Origin: Limnephilus marmoratus
Taxonomy: Eukaryota > Arthropoda > Insecta > Trichoptera > Limnephilidae
Direction of reading: 5' to 3'
DNA: 64,000 bases
NCBI GenBank assembly: GCA_917880885.1
Contig: OU862917.1
Coordinates: forward strand, 51,134,727 to 51,198,726
Shown here in pieces: positions 33,786 through 44,599 of this stretch. Below the pieces are notes generated by a model. It searched no databases and was not told the DNA's origin. It saw only the letters and a list, made by a program, of their open reading frames with translations. Each line of letters opens with the position of its first letter. Position 1 is the first letter of the stretch. The position numbers were made by a program, and so were the translations under genes.

Positions 33786-34289
33786 AGTATAAAATGAAGT
33801 CGCTCAAAATGGATGTGCGCGTTAATCTTTTAAACTACGCAACGGATTTTCATACGATTTTCACCAATAGATAGAGTGATTGAAGAGGAATGTTTATATG
33901 TATAATATATGTAAATTATATTAGAGAAAAGCCGAGAAATTTAAAGAAAACATATTTTTGTGCGATTTAAAACGGCTGGCGGGCCGTACTATAGTCACTT
34001 TTGAAATTCGTTCTACGGAAGAAATTGGAAAATAGACGTCCTAGAGTAAGTAGGTATTTGATTTTCCTTTTCAAATATCCAGTGTTGCATGGCAAGCATT
34101 GTATAATTAGTGGCGAGTTAACAACTTTATATATATAATACATGCTTATTATAGTAGAGAAAAGCCGATAAATTCAAATATTCAATTCAGGCAGCGGGCA
34201 GCTGGCAAGCGTGTGGTGTGGATTTTATAAAGATTGGGTAATGGCGTTGTGTTTCGTTAGCCACAGCAACGTGTGGCAGGGTCTGCTAG
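33786..34289 (+). mobile_element. Non-autonomous Helitron 3' part
   Basis: Internal text (aaatgaagtcgc, ttttcaccaatagatagagtga) is that of a common insect Helitron. The right end has the hairpin gccacagcaacgtgtggc (34260-34277) and finishes gtctgCTAG (34289) before a T. The 5' TC end was not located with certainty. Confidence 0.65.
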
Positions 34290-34312
34290 TTAAATTATAA
34301 ACTAAATATACC

Positions 34313-34425
34313 AAAAGCACAATTTATTTATTTATTGAAAAATAAGAAATACATGAAAAACATAAGTTGCATATCTCACTAGGGCATTCCTGTATCGAGA
34401 TATGCAGTTTTACAATGTAATTAAA
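34313..34425 (-). mobile_element. LINE 3' end with stem-loop
   Basis: On the minus strand a hairpin with arms tgcatatctc / gagatatgca (plus 34362-34404) is followed by a tail aataaataaataaat (plus 34320-34336). It has the same layout as the other LINE 3' ends in the window. No coding. Confidence 0.45.
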
Positions 34426-34576
34426 AAAAAAAAACAAATAAACTTAATAAAAATATAATTATAAATCTACAAAATAAGCATTGAGAACAATTATTCAGAC
34501 ATGGATTATTAATAATTTAATTATAGTTGGGCAGTATGCTCACCGTTGGCAACAATAACATTATACTGTAAACTAA

Positions 34577-34917
34577 AAATACAAGGTACCTGTTAATTGT
34601 GGCTTACCAGATGCATTCATAGGTGACCATAAATTAAACTACACTTATCTACTGCAATCCAGTCTATTAAATTTGAGTGATAGAAGAACTGTTTTCGATC
34701 TAGTATTTTTATTGAAAATCTTGCACGATACAATTAACAGTTCTGAATTTTTGGGGCTCATAAATTTTAATATGCCTGCCAGAAACACAAGTTCAGTACT
34801 TCTGTTTTATTGTGGCAATACTACGACCATGGCCCATTTCAATATACCACGGCACAGTATTCAAAACTTGGCCAATATATATTCACACATAGATGTGTAT
34901 GGAATATGTCGCTGATA
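34577..34917 (+). pseudogene. LINE reverse transcriptase C-terminal fragment
   Basis: The frame reads through NCGLPDAFIGDHKLN, then SDRRTVFDLVFLLKILHD, SEFLGLINFNMPARNTSS and a final HIDVYGICR. This is the C-terminal part downstream of the catalytic core of a Jockey-like LINE (RR..FDL.FL.KI and SLI.F..P are recurrent there). The RT core is missing. Confidence 0.65.
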
Positions 34918-35850
34918 CAATATAATAAAATCATTTATCCATAATGCGAGTAAGCACTAAGGAAGTTCTTTGGTAAATTTAATAAACTACATCAACAAAT
35001 TTACTAAACATATCATATACCTTTCGTATTAATGCATCTTAGTAATAAATTAAACAGCCATCCATACAGAATTTTTCTGATCCTAAAAATACCTACATTT
35101 GCAGAAAAACTAAAAAGCACATTAGAATTAAAATATATCGTGCCAGAAACATCCGAGCACATTTTTTTATTTTTTATTATTTATATATTTAAGTACATGT
35201 TTGATACGATTTTTCAAAAAGGACATGTTTAATTATTTCAATACTAATATGGAAGCATTAGCTTGTGGCTGGAAGAGAAGTGTACATTGTTTCTTTAAAG
35301 TTATTTAACAGTCGTCAACAAAACTAAGTTTAGGTACATATAAATTACAATGCAATACATATAAATTAGTAGAAAACAATAAGTGTAATTAGTTAGGTGT
35401 TATATAATTGCAAGAATTTTGTTACTATCAAACTATTGTACTATTAGAATAACGTATCCAAGTATAGATAGGTACCTAGGTACCGTATTTAGTTGTTAAT
35501 GATAAAACAAATTTTAAATTATTTGAAGAAAGGAATATCATTTGAGGAAAGTGAGGTATGAGATATTTTTAATATTAGGTATGTCAGACAGAAACTATAT
35601 ATTTTTTTAAATTATCTTCAAAATATTTTTTACGGTGTTTATTAATTGGACTTAATCATTTATGTTTCTGATTTCTTGCGGTAGTTGATAGAAAAAAAAT
35701 CTACCCTCGTAAGTATAATAATTTTGTGCAAAGTGTTTAATTTGGACATAGAAAACTATAAAATATTCTATGTAGGCATATCACAGATATTATTGGAATA
35801 CATAGTAGTAGGAAGGCAAGCTCAATGCTACTGTAGTTTGCATGTCTACC
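34918..35850. other. Unassigned AT-rich stretch
   Basis: There is no gene or repeat boundary; short frames (e.g. 35032-35232) show no domain. Confidence 0.4.
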
Positions 35851-36780
35851 CAGTGGCGGACTAAGCCCGTTAGAAGCCCGGGGCGGCAAAGCTGAATGAG
35901 CCCCCCCCTCCCTCTAGTTTAAAAAGTTGATGTAATTTTACAAGATTTTTATTCAGTTCACGCGGGCCTCTGGTCCTGGGGGACCTCCAAGCGCCTCCGT
36001 GTTCGCTTGATCAAATCCTAAACAAGGCTTTAAGGCTCCAGGGCACTGTTAAAACAAATTGTGATTTTTTTTCTTTTTCTAAAAGATGCATTTGTTAATA
36101 ATGCTATCACCTAAAGTTTCAAGGAAATTCTAAGAAAATTTTAAAAAGTTTGTATGATGAATTATCCTTCAGCAAAACCTTCAACGCCTTTTTCAACCTG
36201 GTTGACAATATATTAGAAAAACTATACATCTGGTTTGCATGCACCAAGTCTTAAACTGTTAGAAAATCCAGTCACTATGGCCCTCCTTAGGGATATTTTT
36301 ATAAAGGGCTCCCTTCTATATTTTTTAAGAACGCTGAAAATTTTTCATAAAAAATCGAATATAAAATTCGCTGATCCGCCATTTTTCCTTTTTTAAGATA
36401 TCAAAATTCCTCTACGTGGTGCCAAAGACACTGGATTTTCGAACAGTCTAAGACTTGGTAGTTGCAAAAGTAAATGCAAATGGAATAAAATGCATACAGG
36501 CGGATTATAGTTTTTTTTTATATGTTGTCAACCAGGTTGAAAAACGAGTTAAAAAAGATTCTGGAAAAACGCATTCAAAGTTTTGCTGAAGGATAATTAC
36601 ACTATTTCAAACGGTTTCACATAAAATGCTATAAAAAACATTTCGTGAGAGCATTGTTAACTTCAGAAAATTAAATGAAAAAAAAAATTACAAATATTTT
36701 TTTACAGTGCCTGGGAACATGAAGGCGTTTGGAGGCCCCCGGGGACCAAAGGCCACCCCTTTCGCCCCCCTCCCCCACTG
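35851..36780. mobile_element. Foldback element with ~330-bp inverted arms
   Basis: It begins CAGTGGCGG and ends CCCCCACTG. Inverted arms run about 35964-36290 and 36418-36755: paired blocks include ttatccttcagcaaaacctt / aaggataatt after ttttgctg, ttcaacctggttgacaat / gtcaaccaggttgaaa, and accaagtctt / aagacttggt. The left end has an extra ~100 bp. No 8-bp duplication was found. hAT-type ends suggest a non-autonomous hAT. Confidence 0.65.
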
Positions 36781-36869
36781 AATCTTTTTAATTACTTACC
36801 TATTTTATTACTATCTTTATTATCTGTAATGATAAGATAGCCTTCTAGACTGGGAGGCAAGATAGGTAA

Positions 36870-37245
36870 ACCCAACGTCTACGAGTACACGGATGAAACT
36901 AGGTACTTTGTAGTGATAATGGACATTTAGAAAACCTTTAAAGAGCTGGTCTGCCGGTGCGCCTTTTGGCAGGAGCCGCGCAGTTATGAAAATAGAGAGC
37001 GATTTTTTTCGAAAAAATTACGTCATCGAGTACACGAACGGGAATGGTCTCATATGATAAAGGTCGATTAGAAAATGAGAAAAAAGCTGGTCTGCCAACC
37101 GGCAGCTTGGCACGTTCGAAGGCAGCCGGAGTCAGAGTGGGGTAAAAATTTGTAAATTTTACGTCATGGAGTACACGAATGAAACCAATGAATAACTATA
37201 GTCCCGATCATTCTTGGTCTGCCGACCAGCAGCCTGGCAGCTTTT
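36870..37245 (+). repeat. Degenerate tandem repeat, ~140-bp period, three units
   Basis: The phrase gagtacacg(g/a)a recurs at about 36881, 37027 and 37170, and ctggtctgcc with a caglike inverted follow-on (accggcagcttggca) at about 36951, 37091 and 37217. A tandem repeat of this wording is, as far as I recall, common in moth genomes. Confidence 0.6.
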
Positions 37246-37768
37246 TGTGTACGATTTTTTAAAGTTTTTTTTTATTTTATTTTTTTATTTTTCGTTTATC
37301 TTTATTATTATTTTTATTTCACTATATTAAAAAAAAATTGAATGCCATATTTTAAAAAAATAATTGAAAATTATAAAAAAAAAAATCAGAATTCCGAGTG
37401 TACCCATCCGTCACGCGAGCCTTTCGACGCCAAACCACTTACGAAACCTGACGCGGTGCCCCTCACCGCTGTCCATCTGTCCGAAACGTTGGGTAAAGGA
37501 GGTAGCGCAACACGGCATAGCACCCCAAAAACAAATAATGAAAATAATTTTGACCGTGAAAATCTAAAAAAAGTATCTGCCAAAAGGTTGTTTGGTTTTT
37601 GAAAGATTATTTAGATGATTTTTTATCATAAAGAAAAAATTGAAATAAAATCAACTAAATTTGATCCAGTCAGCTATTTTTTTAAATCTAAATCTCTGCG
37701 CGGTAACTGAGCTAACTGAGATAATAGACAACGCGCTACATTGCGATTTTAAAAAACAGCAATACTTC
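37246..37768. other. Unassigned stretch
   Basis: An 86-codon frame (37342-37602) starts in poly-A-rich sequence and has no domain. No gene is called. Confidence 0.4.
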
Positions 37769-38470
37769 GTTTTTTTTTTTTTTAATTTTTATTTAGATGT
37801 ACGTAAATATTTTCATACATCTAGTAGGAAAACATAAAAAAATACAATTTACGAAGTACAGTAAGGGAACGTACCCATACTACGTGACCAATTTTTTTGC
37901 AATTTTTACCCCCCCCCCCCCCCCCCGGTGACCAAAAACCTAAGCAACCCGCTGCTCATTTGTACCAAGCGTGACATTTTGAAGACCCCCCCCCCCCAAC
38001 CAGTCACGCAGTATGGGTATGTTCCCTAACATGTACAAATACATTTAAAAAAAGAATACTAAATAAAAAAGATAAGTAGACAAAAATACATTATGTAAGA
38101 ATAAGAATAATATTGGTAAGTAATCAAAAAATATTTTTTACGTATAATGCACATACCCTACGAAAAGTGCTGAGACTTGAGGCTTCCTTTACTGCATTTG
38201 GCAGACTGTTATATAGTTTTTGCCCTTTATAAAACGCGCTATTTTGTGTGCACGAAAGTTTAGTTTTGTGAAGCCTAAAGTTTCCGCGTCTTCTCGTAGG
38301 ATAATTGTGAACATTTTCTTGAAACATAGTATTACTCTGCAGATAGTTTGGGAGGATATTATTTTTAAGTTTGTATATCATTGTACATGTACATTATCTA
38401 TATATTGTTTTGTTGTCATCATATTTAAATTTGACTTGTATCTCGAAAGACGTAGATTATCTTTCTAGGG
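37769..38470 (-). pseudogene. LINE 3' fragment on minus strand, interrupted by a MITE
   Basis: The minus frame 38381-38124 contains FQENVHNYPTRRRGNF and KLYNSLPNAVKEASSL, a typical LINE ORF2 C-terminus. The 3' UTR follows to an A tail (T run 37769-37783). The Harbinger MITE at 37865-38026 sits in this 3' UTR. Confidence 0.7.
37865..38026. mobile_element. PIF/Harbinger-type MITE, copy 2
   Basis: 162 bp, about 90% similar by eye to copy 1 at 10609, with the same inverted ends and TAA on both sides (37862-37864, 38027-38029). Poly-C runs of 15-18 lie inside. Confidence 0.88.
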
Positions 38471-38654
38471 GGAAACTGTTAAAAAATTTAAAAAGACCTT
38501 TCATCAGTCAGGAATTATGAACTGAACTGAAGCAGAATTACAGTTCAAAGGTGACTCCCAAGCTCCTTCATTTTGAAGAGAAGTGTCGATTAATTTAATG
38601 AAATGACGTATAATTGGTACATTGCAATGATTCCTGCGCACAAAAGAATCTGGA

Positions 38655-38745
38655 ATCGCTCAACGAATGTAGAAGAGGAGCTGGATTTTGCTGAAGAAAC
38701 TGTGGAATTCTTGACTGTAGTGGAACGCTCTGCTTCCTCGATGTT
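38655..38745 (-). pseudogene. Decayed third repeat downstream of the secreted gene
   Basis: Directly after the stop codon the next repeat begins again (NIEEAERSTTVKNS in frame) and then diverges (TVSSAKSSSSS). The stop arises where other copies have AAG for Lys (TAA here). It is either the original gene end or a decayed third unit. Confidence 0.6.
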
Positions 38746-39762
38746 TTAGGACGGCTTCCCAGGGGGCGGCGACCCAGTGTTTTTAGGTTGGGCGGTATTA
38801 CCGGGGATCAGGCACACGCAAACTTTCGCATCTTCAACACGAACGATCTCATTTCCGGATTTTTTATAGGTATATGTACGATTGTCGAAAGTGTATAAGG
38901 TTACATTTTCAGTTCGGTTTATTGTTTCGAGAGGCACAGATATTTCCCCGAAATTTTTACAATTGCAAACATTTTTGCATGTTTTCTGAGGAAGCATATA
39001 AGGTATGAAGGTTACTTCAGGTTTCTCCAGCCAACCGAGTAACTTGACGGTTTCATTGTGCAGAGTTGTAGGTTCACAAGTATGTGAAGAGACAGACTGA
39101 ATCAGCCGTGGCTCAACGAAGGTAGAAGAGGAGGAGGTGGTTTTGACTGACGGAACTTTGGAATTCTTGACTGTAGTGGAACGCTCTGCTTCCTCGATGT
39201 TCTTGGACGGCTTCCCAGGGGGCGGCGACCCAGTGTTTTTAGGTTGGGTGGTATTACCGGGGATCAGGCACACGCAAACTTTCGCATCTTCAACACGAAC
39301 GATCTCATTTCCGGATTTTTTATAGGTATATGTACGATTGTCGAAAGTGTATAAGGTTACATTTTCAGTTCGGTTTATTGTTTCGAGAGGCACAGATATT
39401 TCCCCGGAATTTTTACAATTGCAAACATTTTTGCATGTTTTCTGAGGAAGCATATAAGGTATGAAGGTTACTTCAGGTTTCTCCAGCCAACCGAGTAACT
39501 TGACGGTTTCATTGTGCAGAGTTGTAGGTTCACAAGTATGTGAAGAGACAGACTGAATCAGCCGTGGCTCAACGAAGGTAGAAGAGGAGGAGGTGGTTTT
39601 GACTGACGGAACTTTGGAATTCTTGACTGTAGTGGAACGCTCTGCTTCCTCGATGTTCTTGGACGGCTTGCAAGAGACAGACGTGCACGCGAAGAGCAAC
39701 ACGAAGAGCAACACGAAGAGCAACACGAAGAGCAACACGAAGATCACCGTCTTATTTGACAT
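38746..39762 (-). CDS. Secreted two-repeat glycoprotein, unknown function
   Basis: 338 residues in one exon. Residues 1-31 form a signal peptide whose core is four copies of (F)VLL. Two tandem repeats of 152 residues follow (32-183 and 184-335), each starting KPSKNIEEAERS. Each has six cysteines (HTC, KTCKNVCNC, VCVC), several N-glycosylation sequons (NET, NRT, NVT, NRT), a Ser/Thr-rich start and a proline-rich GSPPPG end. The DNA repeats (456 bp) differ at only two bases, both changing an amino acid (Ser/Phe, Thr/Ala). The predicted location is extracellular. A TATA box lies at the right distance upstream. I do not recognise the family; a salivary, immune or surface role would be a guess. 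Confidence 0.8.
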   Translation of the reverse strand: MSNKTVIFVLLFVLLFVLLFVLLFACTSVSCKPSKNIEEAERSTTVKNSKVPSVKTTSSSSTFVEPRLIQSVSSHTCEPTTLHNETVKLLGWLEKPEVTFIPYMLPQKTCKNVCNCKNSGEISVPLETINRTENVTLYTFDNRTYTYKKSGNEIVRVEDAKVCVCLIPGNTTQPKNTGSPPPGKPSKNIEEAERSTTVKNSKVPSVKTTSSSSTFVEPRLIQSVSSHTCEPTTLHNETVKLLGWLEKPEVTFIPYMLPQKTCKNVCNCKNFGEISVPLETINRTENVTLYTFDNRTYTYKKSGNEIVRVEDAKVCVCLIPGNTAQPKNTGSPPPGKPS

Positions 39763-39800
39763 TTTGTTGAACTTGATGACGATAAATAATATTCGCTGAA

Positions 39801-39834
39801 TGAGTGTCCAATGCGAAGTTGGTATTATAATATA
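39801..39834 (-). promoter_or_regulatory. TATA box and start region of the secreted gene
   Basis: On the minus strand, ggctatattataatacc contains a TATA-like sequence starting at plus 39834. An initiator-like ctcatt has its A at 39801, 33 bp downstream. This predicts a 5' UTR of about 38 nt before the ATG at 39762 and supports a real single-exon gene. Confidence 0.55.
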
Positions 39835-40835
39835 GCCGCTCCTGCCACTTCCACCTAAGGGGAGGTTGGATGTTGTTTCGAACCTGTAAAAAATAAATTT
39901 GTTATTTAATTATTGTATATTATCTATTTATAACATTTAACGTAGTGATAACAAATAATGATAAAAGTAAAGTCATCCTCTCATTTACAAAATGTTATCG
40001 TCGTGCGCAGATGAGTTGGATATAAAAATAAATCATTTTGTTTTTTTCATATTTTTTATTTTTATTTTATTTATTTTATTTATTTTAGGGAAAGTTGACA
40101 GCAAATCAGAGATTACAAGATAATACAATAATAATATGATAATTATGCCAATTATGAACTTTCCACTGATAATAATTAATAATAAAGTGTGACAGTGTAA
40201 GGGTATTTTCTTAGTTTTATTGTTTAGTTACAAAACATAAAAAAGGGGGGGTGGGGGGGAGGAACATATGAAGCAGATGCTTTGTGGTAGTGATAGGTAG
40301 GTACTACAATTTAAAATAAAACAATAACTTTGTAAACCCCTCTTAATAAAGTTATTTTATCATGTTTTAAATATTTTTATGAATAAAGTAATAATATTAT
40401 ATATTAATACATGAATGTGGAATGTATCGGGAGCATCTCCTATCCTTATCCTGCTTTCCTCTTCCTCTCCTCTTCACCCAAAATTAATTTTAAGATATAC
40501 CTAGGTAATAAAACTCCATCTCCAAGTAACTTTAAAATGTGAGACGTTTTTGGCTTGACTTAATTTAACTTTGTATATATGTATCTCTATATTTTTATGT
40601 ATAAGCTGTGAAAAATAAATAAAATAAAAGTGGTCTTTACAAAGTTTTAATTTTATTTCTTTTTAAAGGAGAGACAAAAAGGAATGATAACAAGTGCAAA
40701 TTCAGGGATAGTAACATTTTTTGTAAATACGCCATGTTTTATTTGAATTTTATACGTTAGTCAGAAAATAATAACATTGACGCTTTGGACACAGACATCA
40801 CAAAATAGCAGGCAATAAAGCATAAGTGTGCGAAA
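39835..40835. other. Unassigned AT-rich stretch
   Basis: There is no gene. A G run (40243-40259) and an A-rich tail-like sequence (gaaaaataaataaaataaaa, about 40609-40628) suggest a retroelement 3' end near 40440-40630, without coding. Confidence 0.4.
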
Positions 40836-42478
40836 GAAAACAAAGCGGGTTTCGGTTTTCAGATTAACGGCGCTCAGTGCCCGGTTCCACCGGTGGCAGA
40901 GGACTCTAAGGTGTGGACAAACAGAACGCAGATAAAACCTGCGCTACCTGCGCGGTAACCTGACAGCAGCTGTCAGTTTTTACGAAATGTCGAGTTCGAC
41001 AGACGACGATTTTTTACTCTTGGTGAATCATTCCTTGAAATTAAGGAATAAAACAATTGGTATTTGGTAACTTTAAATACGAAAAAAAACCTCAGGAGGA
41101 CATGAGTTATGTACATGTCTGAAAGGAATTCACTTGTGACATATGAGGTTATTTTAAAATGTTATCCTGTTGATTTCTTTCTAGCACTTGTCAGCAACAT
41201 TTCGGTTGCTACGTAATGTATTTATTTTATCCCAAATTGGCGATTTGTTGAAAACAGCGGCAATTAATAGGTCGCTCATTTTGATACCACATTCCCTTCA
41301 AAACAAGCTTCACCAGTATTGCCATGTCTCAAAAATGGAAATGTTTCAAGGGTAAATAAATTCTAAACTGAATTTTGTACTACATTCCTGATTTCAGGAT
41401 TTCTCCGTGTGATTCGTGCTAAAAATCGTATCCCACAAAAGTACACACTTTTGTTAAATAATGACATTTTCGACATGGTTTTTTGAAATAACCATGTAGG
41501 TGACCATAGAGGACACCAAATCATGAAACGATCCAAAACCCATGAAATCATGGCAAAAACCAAGCACTCGACAACATTGAGTTTCACTGGCCGGCGTCAC
41601 CGGCGAGCCGGAATTCATTCCGGTAAAGCGTATCGGCGCCGCCTCGCGCATACATAAATCTGAACCTGCCTTCACTGTGTTCGTGTACGAACAAAAACAA
41701 AGCGGGTTTCGGTTTTCAGATTAGTCGGCGCATGGGCGGCCGACTGGCGCAGGCGTGCTGACAAGAATGTTTGTATGTCTACGTATCAGACCGAACATAG
41801 TGAAGGCAGGTTCAGATTTGCGTCCGCGCGAGGCAGCGCCGATAAGCTTTACCGGAATGAATTCTTAATTCCTGCTCGCCGGTGACGCCGGTCAGAATCT
41901 GATATCAAAATGAGCGACCTGTTAATTGCCGCTGTTTTCAATCAATCACCAATCTGGGATAAAAGAAATACATTCCGTAGCACCAGAAATGTTGTTGACA
42001 AGTTATGGAATGAAATCAACAAGATAAAGTTTTGAAATAACCTCAAATGTCACAAGTGAATTCCTTTCAGGCACGTACTTAACATATTATCATGTTCTCC
42101 TGAGGTTTTTTTTTCATATTTAAAGATACCAATTGCCAAATACCATTGTTTTATTCCTTAATTTCAAGAAAGGATTCTCCAAGAGTAAATAATCGTCGTC
42201 TACGAACTCGTAAAAACTGACAGCTGCTGTCAGGCTACCGCGCAGGTAGCGCAAGTTTTATCCGCGTTCTGTTTGTCCACATCTCGGCGTCAACTGCCGC
42301 CGGTGGAAAAGGGCAGTGAAGGCCGTTAATGTGAAAACCGAAACCCGTTTTGTTTTTGTTCGTACCCTTCGGCCAGATACGTTGACATACAAACATTCTT
42401 GTCGGCACACCTGCGCCAGTCGGCCGCCCATGCGCCGACTAATCAGAAAACCGAAACCCGCTTTGTTTCTGTTCGCAG
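40836..42478. mobile_element. Multi-layer foldback element
   Basis: Outer arms of about 460 bp (40840-41300 and 41905-42358) are inverted: aacaaagcgggtttcggttt / aaaccgaaacccgttttgtt, gacagcagctgtcag / ctgacagctgctgtc, aacctcaggaggacatg / cctgaggtt. Between them a second inverted pair (41588-41672 and 41808-41893; ggaattcattccggtaaagc) surrounds a third unit (41694-41800), whose inverted copy lies outside at 42366-42478. No coding is recognised. The motif gcgggtttcggttttcagatta occurs again at 46575. Confidence 0.75.
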
Positions 42479-42485
42479 ACTAAGA

Positions 42486-42627
42486 CGGGTGCCACACGCG
42501 CAGATAAAAGAAGTAGCTTGGCCTATTTCAGCATATCGCTCGCCACTTATATTACCATTGAGAATGTACGGCGAGCGATATGCTGAAATACGCCAAGCTA
42601 CATCTTTTTTCTGCGCGTATGGCACCG
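42486..42627. repeat. Near-perfect palindromic MITE
   Basis: Arms of about 62 bp pair almost completely (gggtgccacacgcgcaga / tctgcgcgtatggcacc; cagcatatcgctcgcc / ggcgagcgatatgctg) around a short loop at about 42550-42565. The 113- and 68-codon frames over it are artefacts of the palindrome. Confidence 0.85.
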
Positions 42628-42739
42628 CTTTAAAGGCAACTATTTTCACTCGATATAAAAAATGTCATTCATTACAGCCTTTATTAGTGTATTTTTTTCG
42701 TCAGTTTAATTTAATTTTATTCAAATTTATTATTTATTG

Positions 42740-42870
42740 AATTTTATTAAAATGTAAAATGGGGGCCTCGCCACGGGTAAAGCACTCATTGAGGCCCACA
42801 TTATCAAATAATGTTTTAAAATACGTAAAGTTATTGTATATAAAAACAAAAACAAAAATATCACATCATT
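42740..42870 (+). mobile_element. Possible LINE 3' end with stem-loop
   Basis: gggcctc ... gaggccc (about 42765-42800) forms a hairpin followed by A-rich aaaaacaaaaacaaaaat. The layout resembles other LINE 3' ends here; no coding. Confidence 0.35.
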
Positions 42871-43256
42871 TTCATTGAAGGTATGTACAAAAGACCCATT
42901 TCATTTGAGGGAGGGAGAGGGTATGCTATATTGCTGCTGAAAATGTTATCGTCATCAAACCATCATAAACATAAAATAAAAAAATCCATTATCATCGACA
43001 TTGAAAATACCCTTAAGTACCCTTATTTGTCAAATAACAAATAATGGCTAATGCTAAGCCCCGCCGCACATACCCACACTCGCATTGGCCGTCACGAGCC
43101 GCGTGCGATTGGTAATAATTAAAACCTATGGCGCAGTACCAAACTCCGCATTTGCTCTCACGTGTCGACGCAGGCACGTACATGAGCGTGTACGCGCATG
43201 TCGGCTAGGTGACCGCGACATTGTTTTCGAGTGGCAGTGGCGCGAGTGTTTGCAAA

Positions 43257-43373
43257 ATGGAGGAACTCATTGAAGTTGTTCGAAGCGAAAAATGTTTATA
43301 CGACGTAAAACACCCAGATTATATGAATACAAAATTAAAGGATTCTATTTATTACCTAGTCATTCTAAAATAA
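43257..43373 (+). pseudogene. MADF protein first exon fragment
   Basis: The ATG at 43257 encodes MEELIEVVRSEKCLYDVKH then PDYMNTKLKD, the first half of a MADF DNA-binding domain. The frame runs into the deletion junction near 43345 and stops at 43371. The second half of the domain is missing. Confidence 0.75.
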
Positions 43374-43549
43374 TTTTTAAATTTTTCATCTGAAAACTCA
43401 GAAGTTAATTTGAATTCTCCATTTGTTTTCCTATTGGACATGTAAGAGCTCTTCCATATTTTTTTTTCGGATGATTTCCTTATTAACAATAATCTATTTA
43501 AAAACTCGTTATCACTGTCGGATTCTGAACTTAAATCAATCGCGTCCAT
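43352..43549 (-). pseudogene. Harbinger transposase N-terminal fragment
   Basis: The minus-strand ATG at 43549 opens MDAIDLSSESDSDNEF, then KKIWKSSYMSNR, EFKLTSEFSDEKF and KNYFRMTR. The pattern (acidic start, basic W motif, F..YFRM) is that of HARBI1-like transposase N-termini. It is cut before the DDE domain. Confidence 0.75.
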
Positions 43550-43908
43550 CTTGCTTCGTTTTTGTCTACGAATGGTAGAGACGAGGCGACTGACTGATGT
43601 ACGACTCGTGAAAGCAAATGCGGACACACACGTGTCCACCAATGTCAATGCGACATTGGCGCAGTGTCCGAGTGCGAGTGTGAGCATGTGCGGCGGCCGT
43701 AAGCCCCGCCGCACATGCTCTCACTCGCATTGGCCGTCACGAGCCGCGTGCGAGTGGCAGTATTTAAAACCTATGACCTATGGCGCAGTTCCAAAGCCCG
43801 CATTTGCTCTCACGTGTCGACGCAGGCACGTACATGAGCGTGTACGCGCATGTCGGCTAGGTGACCGCGACATTGTTTTCGAGTGGCAGTGGCGCGAGTG
43901 TTTGCAAA

Positions 43909-44001
43909 ATGGAGGAACTAATTGAAGTTCGAAGCGAAAAATGTTTTTACGACGTAAAACACCCAGATTATATGAATACCTTTTTAATTTTTCTTCAGTA
44001 G
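43909..44001 (+). pseudogene. MADF first exon fragment, copy 2
   Basis: The ATG at 43909 encodes MEELIEVRSEKCFYDVKH (one Val fewer than copy 1), then runs into the deletion junction and stops at 43999. Confidence 0.7.
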
Positions 44002-44215
44002 GTACTAATTTGTTCATGACCACCATATCCTTGATCTTCTAAATCTGAAGCAATCATCGCATGTACTTCTTTAAAATCGTTCCTAGTCATTCCAAAATAA
44101 TTTTTAAATTTTTCGTCTGAAAACTCAGAAGTTAATTTGAATTCTCCATGTGTTTTGGACATGTAAGAGCTCTTCCATATTTTTTTCCGGATGATTTCCT
44201 TATTAACAATAATCT
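43995..44215 (-). pseudogene. Harbinger transposase N-terminal fragment, copy 2
   Basis: The minus frame reads KKIWKSSYMSKTHGEF, FKNYFGMTRNDFKEVHAM and IASDLEDQGYGGHEQ to TGA at plus 43995. It extends further into the transposase than copy 1, but has lost the start codon region. Confidence 0.7.
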
Positions 44216-44599
44216 ATTTAAAAACTGATTGATGTACGACTCGTGAAAGCAAATGCGGACACACACGTGTCCACCAATGTCAATGCGACATTGGCGCAGT
44301 GTCGTGAACGAGTGCGAGTGTGAGCATGTGCGGCGGGGCTAAGGATGGGTTTTTTCATTTACCGAGAATGCTAAATGCAATGCTAATTGTAAAAGTAAAC
44401 GGTCAAAGTCATAGAAATGGGTTTTTTCATTTGACATTTACCGTTTACTTTCACCTTACATCTTACAGGCCCACAATGGTGCTGCAAATGCTAAAGTAAA
44501 GGTAACCAAAATGGCGGCCGTTGTCTAAACGTCACTTTGGTGACAGTTCAGAGATTTTCTTGCTATCTATTTTACGGAATTTGCTAGTATTTTATCATC

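Larger units (their letters stand above)
43058..43699. mobile_element. Harbinger deletion derivative, copy 1
   Basis: The left end GCCCCGCCGCACAT is preceded by TAA (43055-43057) and the right end atgtgcggcggcc is followed by TAA (43700-43702). It keeps the start of a MADF gene (plus) and the start of the transposase (minus), facing each other, with the middle deleted. Confidence 0.8.
43703..44339. mobile_element. Harbinger deletion derivative, copy 2
   Basis: The ends GCCCCGCCGCACATGC and gcatgtgcggcggggc are inverted; TAA lies at 43700-43702 and 44340-44342. It abuts copy 1 and shares the single TAA. About 95% similar by eye to copy 1, but its deletion junction lies elsewhere and the transposase start is missing. 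Confidence 0.85.

Noticed and set aside
37342..37602. 86-codon frame as a gene
   Set aside because: Starts in poly-A-rich DNA, no domain, and no splice or promoter context.
42399..42740. 113-codon frame
   Set aside because: Runs through a palindromic MITE; the reverse strand has the mirrored frame.
43551..43925. 124-codon frame with LACK-like Cys/Arg-rich translation
   Set aside because: Spans the junction of two Harbinger derivatives and their GC-rich terminal regions.
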